Positions 5,141-9,533 of a stretch of 9,533 nt of DNA are shown in pieces. The notes below the pieces were generated by a model, which saw only the letters and a list, made by a program, of their open reading frames with translations, ran no database searches and had not been told where the DNA came from. The position numbers and the translations under genes are program-made. Position 1 is the stretch's first letter; each line of letters opens with the position of its first letter. This stretch comes from an uncultured Peptococcaceae bacterium (lineage in GTDB: Bacteria > Bacillota > Peptococcia > Peptococcales > Peptococcaceae). The stretch spans positions 1-9,533 of the forward strand of contig USCP01000059.1 in the NCBI GenBank assembly GCA_900553245.1. The letters run 5' to 3'.

Positions 5141-6544
5141 ATGGAGTTATCCACCAGTTATTGGAAAGAAGCTGCCCATGCATGCCAAGAAAACCTGCTC
5201 AATGACCTCAAGCCGTTGATTGCCATTGAAAGCGTGCGCGATGACAGCCTCGCTACAGAAGAAGCCCCTTTTGGCCCCGGTCCGGCAAAGGCGCTTCACT
5301 ACATGCTCGATTTGGCAGCCAAGGATGGTTTTGACACCGAAAATGTGGACAACATCGCCGGCGTCATTCGTTACGGCGAAGGTGAAAAAATCTTAGGCCT
5401 GTTGGCCCACTTAGACGTTGTCCCTGCCACCGGCAAATGGGACAGCCCAGCCTTTGAAGCCACCGTGCGCGACGGTCGCCTTTACGGCCGTGGCACCACC
5501 GATGACAAAGGGCCTGCGATGGCTTGCTACTATGCACTGAAGCTCTTGCGTGACGCCGGGGTTCAACCAAATTGTCAAATCCATCTCATCCTCGGTACCG
5601 ATGAGGAAAGCGGCTGGGAATGTATGGAACGCTATTTTACAAAAATGCCAACGCCGGACATGGCCTTTTCTCCGGATGCAGACTTCCCAATCATCAACGG
5701 CGAAAAGGGCATCATGGACCTGCCGTTCGCCTTTGTTGGCAAGGACCGCGGCTATGACGGGACCTTACTGTCCTTCAACGCCGGTATACGCACCAATGTG
5801 GTACCAGAGGACGCTTCCGCAACAGTAAAGGCCTTAGGGCTCAAACGCATTAGCTACGATTTTCAATGCTTCCTCAAACGTTATCCTGAAGTCAGCGGCG
5901 ACTGCGACATCAAAGACGGTCAAGTCACCGTCCACTGTCACGGCGCTTCTGCCCACGGCATGGAACCTGAAGTCGGCGTAAACGCTGCCACCTACCTCGC
6001 CCACTTCCTCTCTGCCTATGATTTAGGTGGTGCCAACAAGTTTGTGCGCTTTTTAGGCCAGACCCTGCACCGCGATTTCTACGGCAACGACCTTGGTATC
6101 GCCAGCCACGACGACATTATGGGCGACGTCAGCGTGAACCCAGGCATTGTGCGCTTTACCAACGGTGTAGGACGCATCGTCTTAAATATTCGCTACCCAC
6201 GAAGCACCAGCATGGAAAAGATTCTCGCCAAACTCGATGCCCATAGCTTCGGCTTAAAGCGTGGCGAAGCCGAACACGCCAAACCGGTTCACTACATTCC
6301 GGCAGATGACCCACTAGTAGATACCTTGCTAACGGTTTACCGCGACCATACCGGTCAGCCTGCACAGGAATGTTCCATTGGTGGCATTACCTATGCCCAC
6401 ATCTTAGACCATGGCGTGGCCTTCGGCATGACCATGCCAGACAGCGATGTCGTCATCCATCAACCAAACGAAAGTCTGGTGCTCTCCGACCTCGAAGACG
6501 GCACCGCCATCTTTGCTGACGCTATCTGGCGTTTAACAAAATAA
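5141..6544 (+). CDS. pepV: Dipeptidase PepV (M20 family zinc peptidase)
   Basis: PepV is a cytoplasmic di-zinc enzyme that cleaves dipeptides, often with broad specificity, in the last step of peptide use. The 467-residue length equals the family's usual 465-470. Expected M20 residues are all visible: H90 and D92 in LLAHLDVVP, bridging D121 in GRGTTDDKGP, catalytic E155 and ligand E156 in GTDEESGWE, D179 in SPDADFP, and H440 in VIHQPNESL. A lid domain lies between about residues 190 and 370. The start is the ATG at 5141 with AGGAG nine bases upstream; an in-frame TTG at 5135 is too close to that site. The coding sequence appears richer in G and C than its neighbours, which may reflect strong expression. 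It ends four bases before a terminator shared with the convergent CGGC gene. Family assignment is secure; substrate range is not shown. Confidence 0.95.
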   Translation: MELSTSYWKEAAHACQENLLNDLKPLIAIESVRDDSLATEEAPFGPGPAKALHYMLDLAAKDGFDTENVDNIAGVIRYGEGEKILGLLAHLDVVPATGKWDSPAFEATVRDGRLYGRGTTDDKGPAMACYYALKLLRDAGVQPNCQIHLILGTDEESGWECMERYFTKMPTPDMAFSPDADFPIINGEKGIMDLPFAFVGKDRGYDGTLLSFNAGIRTNVVPEDASATVKALGLKRISYDFQCFLKRYPEVSGDCDIKDGQVTVHCHGASAHGMEPEVGVNAATYLAHFLSAYDLGGANKFVRFLGQTLHRDFYGNDLGIASHDDIMGDVSVNPGIVRFTNGVGRIVLNIRYPRSTSMEKILAKLDAHSFGLKRGEAEHAKPVHYIPADDPLVDTLLTVYRDHTGQPAQECSIGGITYAHILDHGVAFGMTMPDSDVVIHQPNESLVLSDLEDGTAIFADAIWRLTK

Positions 6545-6547
6545 AAT

Positions 6548-6603
6548 CACACTAAATAAAAGAAAGCCTTGGCACGTGCCAAGGCTTTCTTTTATTTAGT
6601 GTG
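6548..6603. terminator. Bidirectional terminator, 28-bp perfect inverted repeat
   Basis: Bases 6548-6575 and 6576-6603 are exact reverse complements with no spacer (centre GGCAC|GTGCC). Each arm has a GC-rich core (AAGCCTTGGCAC) flanked by A- or T-rich sequence, so in either direction the core stem is followed by TTTCTTTTATTT. It starts four bases after the pepV stop and contains the last two codons and stop of the convergent CGGC gene. It thus serves both genes. Confidence 0.9.
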
Positions 6604-6928
6604 TATAATCCAAAAATTTCACTTGATCGCCAAGGTCCTTGGCAATAATATCTTGCATGCGCTTTGCAAATGGGCAAGGATAACCGATTGGATTGCCCTT
6701 TGTGATGCAACTAGTAAAGACAATGGTATCAGCACCGCGCTTCACCAGTTCACGTGCACGGAGCACAGATTTTTTCGCTGGGCAACCGCCACAGTTAATG
6801 AACCCCACAATCTCAATATCTTCTTCGATGCCTTCAAACACGCCGGACTTTTCGCGTACCGCCTTAAAATCCTTCGTTCCCGGGCAATAGTCCTCTGTCA
6901 TCATACAACGAATAATTCCGATTTTCAT
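6596..6928 (-). CDS. CGGC domain-containing protein
   Basis: A 110-residue cytoplasmic protein of the CGGC-domain family (PF08821), named for a Cys-Gly-Gly-Cys motif and presumed to bind metal or act in redox chemistry; no function is established. Here C46 and C49 lie in FINCGGCPAKK. Other cysteines expected in the family are C8 (IGIIRC), C15 (TEDYCPG), C74 (TSCITKG) and C85 (GYPCPF). The start at 6928 has GAGGAGG seven bases upstream; the longer frame to 7000 begins inside the promoter. The gene lies downstream of the aldehyde dehydrogenase in the same direction but has its own strong promoter. Its final codons overlap the shared terminator. Confidence 0.85.
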   Translation of the reverse strand: MKIGIIRCMMTEDYCPGTKDFKAVREKSGVFEGIEEDIEIVGFINCGGCPAKKSVLRARELVKRGADTIVFTSCITKGNPIGYPCPFAKRMQDIIAKDLGDQVKFLDYTH

Positions 6929-6971
6929 ACGATAACCTCCTCGACTGTCAAACAAATCTACTATTTCCTTT

Positions 6972-7000
6972 AGAATACACTTTAAGCTTAAGCCTGTCAA
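6972..7000 (-). promoter_or_regulatory. Promoter of the CGGC-domain gene
   Basis: A perfect TTGACA (7000-6995) is separated by 17 bases from TATTCT (6977-6972), the best -35 box in the window. It begins 18 bases after the stop of the aldehyde dehydrogenase gene. No terminator hairpin lies between them, so some read-through is also likely. Confidence 0.75.
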
Positions 7001-7018
7001 ACGTTTCCATTCCCAAAA

Positions 7019-8398
7019 CTAACGCATAAATAAGCGAATCAAGCGACCATACAGAACCGTATAGGGCTGATAACGCATCGGTAAATCAAGGCGAGTGCTT
7101 TTATGGACGATGCTTTTTTCATGGCTGAAAGTTTGAAAACCGGCTTGGCCGTGGTAGCTTCCCATACCACTTTCACCGACACCACCAAAAGGCAAACGAT
7201 TACTGGCCAAATGAATAATGGTGTCATTCACACAACCCCCACCGAATTGACACTCCGTCATGACCTTACGCGCCACATAGCGGTTTTCTGTGAAAATATA
7301 CAACGCCAAAGGATGCGGTGCGGCATTGATTTTTCTGATGACCAATTCCAAATCATCATAGGTTAAAATCGGTAAAATCGGCCCAAAGATTTCTTCTTGC
7401 ATCACCGCATCATTCACCGTCACATCAGTAAGTACCGTCGGCGTAATTTGCAAGCATTCCGGCGCCATCTCGCCGCCATGGACCACTGTCCCTGATTGCA
7501 TCAACGCCCCCAAGCGTTGAAAATGCTTTTCGTTCACAATGCGACCGTAATCGGGATTGCGCAGCGGGGCTTTGCCGTATTGGCGCACAATCTCTTCCTT
7601 GATGGCCTGCACCAACGGTTCCTTGATGTGACTGTCACAGAGCACATAGTCCGGCGCCACACAGGTTTGCCCGCAATTTAAGAACTTACCGAAAACAATG
7701 CGACGGGCTGCCACTTCAATATTTGCACGATAATCAACAATACAAGGACTTTTACCGCCAAGCTCCAAGGTGACCGGCGTCAGATACTCTGCCGCCTGAC
7801 GCATGACATGCTTGCCAACCGCTTTGCTTCCGGTAAAGAAAATCTTGTCGAAGTGTTGGGCCAAGAGGGCACCGTTTTCCTCACGACCACCGGTCACCAC
7901 CGCGACCCAACGAGCATCTACCGTGCGCCCCAGAAGTACCTTTAAGAGGGCACTTGTTTTTGGCGCATAGGCACTCGGCTTCAACACCACCGTATTGCCG
8001 GCAGCAATCGCTTCAATCAGCGGTTCCATCGAGAGCAAAAACGGATAATTCCACGGACTCATCACCAAACACACCCCATAAGGTGTAGGCTTTTTCATAC
8101 TCAATGACGGAAACTGCGCGAGTGGTGTCATCACAAACTTGTCACGCGCATAGCGACGTACGTGCTTCAACATATGGTGAAGCGCACTTTTCACCATACC
8201 GATTTCACACATCACAGCCTCTGTCATGCTTTTTCCAAGATCCGCTTGCAATGCCGCTAAGATTTCTGCCTCATGTTGCTCCACCAATCGCAGCAAACGC
8301 TTCAGAACTGTGATACGCGCTTCCACCGGTAAGGTTGCACCTTGTCGGAAATACACACGTTGCGCCTCCACAATGGCACTGATGTCTTCTTGTTTCAT
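7019..8398 (-). CDS. NAD(P)-dependent aldehyde dehydrogenase (class 3-like)
   Basis: A 459-residue cytoplasmic enzyme oxidising an aldehyde to the acid with NAD(P)+. Its short length and motifs place it with the ALDH3/YwdH group rather than the 490-residue classes. Key residues are oxyanion-hole N117 in SPWNYP, K130 in VVLKPSA, the cofactor-loop FTGSKAVGK (about 178-186), general base E212 in LELGGKSP, nucleophile C246 in NCGQTCVAPDY, and EEIFGPILP (coenzyme ribose binding). The C-terminal PFGGVGESGMGSYHG is also typical. The residue after N241 is Cys where Ala is usual, giving a second thiol (C242) near the active site. The start at 8398 has AAGGAGG seven bases upstream; a longer reading to 8437 does not. 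The aldehyde substrate cannot be told from sequence. Confidence 0.94.
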   Translation of the reverse strand: MKQEDISAIVEAQRVYFRQGATLPVEARITVLKRLLRLVEQHEAEILAALQADLGKSMTEAVMCEIGMVKSALHHMLKHVRRYARDKFVMTPLAQFPSLSMKKPTPYGVCLVMSPWNYPFLLSMEPLIEAIAAGNTVVLKPSAYAPKTSALLKVLLGRTVDARWVAVVTGGREENGALLAQHFDKIFFTGSKAVGKHVMRQAAEYLTPVTLELGGKSPCIVDYRANIEVAARRIVFGKFLNCGQTCVAPDYVLCDSHIKEPLVQAIKEEIVRQYGKAPLRNPDYGRIVNEKHFQRLGALMQSGTVVHGGEMAPECLQITPTVLTDVTVNDAVMQEEIFGPILPILTYDDLELVIRKINAAPHPLALYIFTENRYVARKVMTECQFGGGCVNDTIIHLASNRLPFGGVGESGMGSYHGQAGFQTFSHEKSIVHKSTRLDLPMRYQPYTVLYGRLIRLFMR

Positions 8399-8436
8399 AA
8401 CCGACCCTCCTTCATTGCAATGGTCGCTTTTCTTCA

Positions 8437-8465
8437 ATTATAAAAACACCTTTTATTCGGTGCAA
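8437..8465 (-). promoter_or_regulatory. Promoter of the aldehyde dehydrogenase gene
   Basis: On the minus strand, TTGCAC (8465-8460), a 17-base spacer and a perfect TATAAT (8442-8437) lie about 40 bases upstream of the start codon. The layout closely resembles the proposed RNase J promoter (TTGCAT-17-TATAAT). Confidence 0.65.
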
Positions 8466-8512
8466 GCAGCATCATCTTCACGCAGGTAAAAATATTTCCA
8501 CAGATTAAATCA

Positions 8513-8556
8513 TTAGCCCTCTTTTGTTTCGTTATATACTATAGAGAATGCATTCT
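8513..8556 (+). promoter_or_regulatory. Weak promoter candidate with 12-bp palindrome before the sigma factor gene
   Basis: TATACT (8535-8540) lies 16 bases from TTAGCC (8513-8518), a poor -35 box. The perfect palindrome AGAATGCATTCT (8545-8556) would straddle the transcription start and precedes the GGGAGG ribosome binding site (8562-8567). It is a candidate operator. No typical ECF-sigma AAC/CGT promoter pair was seen. Confidence 0.3.
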
Positions 8557-8575
8557 TAGAAGGGAGGAATGGCGC

Positions 8576-9109
8576 ATGAATGACGACGAGCAATTGCTAA
8601 AGCGAATGCGTCAAGGAGATTGTGAAGCAGCCAATACACTGATTACGCGCTACTATGATGATATTTTTCGCTATTGCTTGTGGCACACTGCCACTCGAAG
8701 CATGGCAGAGGATGCCACTCAAGAAACCTTTTTGAAGCTCATTCGTTATTGTGACCGTTATGTTGCTAAAGGCCACTTCCGCGCCTTTCTTTATCGCATA
8801 GCCATCAATACCTGCATCGATTTGGGACGTGCGAAGGCCGGCACCACCATGCCACTCCCAGAAGATTTAGAGATGATTGCCGACCGTAATCAGGACTTTG
8901 ACACACTCCAAGATACCCTTTCCCTGCACCAAATGGTGACCACTTTACCCGAAGCACAACAACAGCTTGTGCTACTACGCTATTTGCATGATTTAAGCCT
9001 ACGGGAAATTGCAGAAATCACTGATTTGCCCTTGCGCACAGTGCAATCACGCCTGCGCGCCGCCTTAAAAAAACTACGAAAAAATTACGAGAAAGGAGTC
9101 ACACCATGA
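8576..9109 (+). CDS. RNA polymerase sigma factor, sigma-70 family, ECF-like
   Basis: A 177-residue cytoplasmic protein that would direct RNA polymerase to its own promoter set. It has only the two domains of an extracytoplasmic-function sigma factor. Region 2 (about residues 22-85) contains EDATQETFLKLIRY and FRAFLYRIAINTCIDLGR. Region 4 (about 119-170) contains LPEAQQQLVLLRYLHDLSLREIAEITDL (in part), with the helix-turn-helix closing on RTVQSRLRAALKKLRK. A short linker of about 33 residues separates them. The start has GGGAGG eight bases upstream. Its stop overlaps the start of the next gene by ATGA, so the two are translationally coupled. ECF sigma genes are commonly paired this way with a membrane partner that controls them. 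The regulon is unknown. Confidence 0.92.
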   Translation: MNDDEQLLKRMRQGDCEAANTLITRYYDDIFRYCLWHTATRSMAEDATQETFLKLIRYCDRYVAKGHFRAFLYRIAINTCIDLGRAKAGTTMPLPEDLEMIADRNQDFDTLQDTLSLHQMVTTLPEAQQQLVLLRYLHDLSLREIAEITDLPLRTVQSRLRAALKKLRKNYEKGVTP

Positions 9110-9533
9110 ATAACCACGAATTTGGCGCCTTGCTGAAGGAAAGCCTCAAAAACGCCACACCTCCGACTGATGTTGCCCACTTTGAAAAGACACAGGCAGC
9201 CTGTGCCGATGCCTTGGTCTATCGGGCGTCACGACAACGCATTGGCTTTGGACGGTTTCTCCTATTACAAGTGCGTTTTATCGAGTGGCGGATTTGGCTC
9301 ATCCAAGGTGCCATTCTCGCCTGCATGCTTGCCAGTCTCTTGCTTCCCGTTATGAACCATTTAACCCTTGGAGAACTCACGAAAGCCATTTGCGCCCTTT
9401 CCCTTTTGACCGGAACAATTGTATGGCCCCTCTTCTATCTTTCTTTTTACTATCGCATGCACGAAATAGAAGCCGCTACACGCTTTTCCTCCGCCAGGCT
9501 TTTTGCTGCAAAAGGCTTCATCATCATGGCTGG
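9106..9533 (+). CDS. Unrecognised membrane protein coupled to the sigma factor, 3' end outside window
   Basis: The first 142 residues are present. The frame opens with an ATG overlapping the sigma-factor stop and has AAAGGAG seven bases upstream. A soluble N-terminus of about 60 residues (with YRASRQRIGFGRFLLLQVRFIEWRIWL near its end, in part) is followed by hydrophobic segments at about 62-83 and 93-115. A third appears to begin near residue 134. Position and membrane topology suggest a partner of the sigma factor, possibly an anti-sigma factor. There is no zinc-binding HxxxCxxC motif of the ZAS type. The QVRFIEWRIWLIQG stretch recalls poorly characterised membrane proteins that accompany sigma/ABC-transporter operons in clostridia. 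That resemblance is from memory, and no family is claimed. Confidence 0.7.
   Translation, partial: MNNHEFGALLKESLKNATPPTDVAHFEKTQAACADALVYRASRQRIGFGRFLLLQVRFIEWRIWLIQGAILACMLASLLLPVMNHLTLGELTKAICALSLLTGTIVWPLFYLSFYYRMHEIEAATRFSSARLFAAKGFIIMA

Noticed and set aside
6569..6973. Plus-strand 134-codon frame opposite the CGGC gene
   Set aside because: The minus strand has the CGGC motif, a good ribosome site and a strong promoter; this frame begins inside the terminator.
1..9533. CRISPR arrays, tRNA or rRNA genes, insertion sequences, phage genes
   Set aside because: No regularly spaced repeats, tRNA-like cloverleaf, rRNA sequence, transposase or integrase was seen on either strand.

Overview
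The window looks like chromosomal DNA of a Gram-positive Bacillota, probably a clostridium-like anaerobe of middling GC content. The basis is a large RNase J gene, strong AAGGAGG-type ribosome binding sites, a class I preQ1 riboswitch, a DUF1002 secreted protein, a PepV dipeptidase and TATAAT-type promoters. No genus can be named from the sequence. There is no rRNA, tRNA, CRISPR array, insertion sequence or phage gene.

Layout. On the minus strand, reading right to left: a class-3-like aldehyde dehydrogenase (8398-7019), then a 110-residue CGGC-domain protein (6928-6596) with its own promoter. The plus-strand dipeptidase gene pepV (5141-6544) converges on the CGGC gene, and both end in one 56-bp perfect inverted repeat. 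Divergent from pepV, again on the minus strand, come an AI-2E-family membrane protein (4925-3720), a preQ1-I riboswitch leader (3712-3550), an ECF transporter S component (3549-3004), a secreted DUF1002 protein with an acidic Pro/Gln tail (2912-1779), and RNase J, cut by the left edge (1519-1). At the right end on the plus strand, a sigma-70-family (ECF-like) sigma factor (8576-9109) overlaps by ATGA the start of an unrecognised membrane protein that runs off the edge (9106-9533).

How the parts fit. The most informative element is the preQ1 riboswitch. It begins eight bases after the stop codon of the AI-2E-family gene and leads to the S component, so that transporter probably takes up a queuosine precursor (queuine, preQ1 or a relative). 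Between aptamer and gene lie a GC-rich hairpin and a 12-codon open frame with an excellent ribosome binding site, coupled by ATGA to the transporter start. The sigma factor and membrane protein look like a regulator/partner pair. The other genes are separate housekeeping or metabolic units: RNA turnover (RNase J), dipeptide hydrolysis (PepV) and aldehyde oxidation.

The gaps longer than about 150 bases (1520-1778, 3550-3719, 4926-5140, 8399-8575) hold promoters, inverted repeats, a terminator, the riboswitch leader and a small group of DnaA-box-like sites. All are listed separately.
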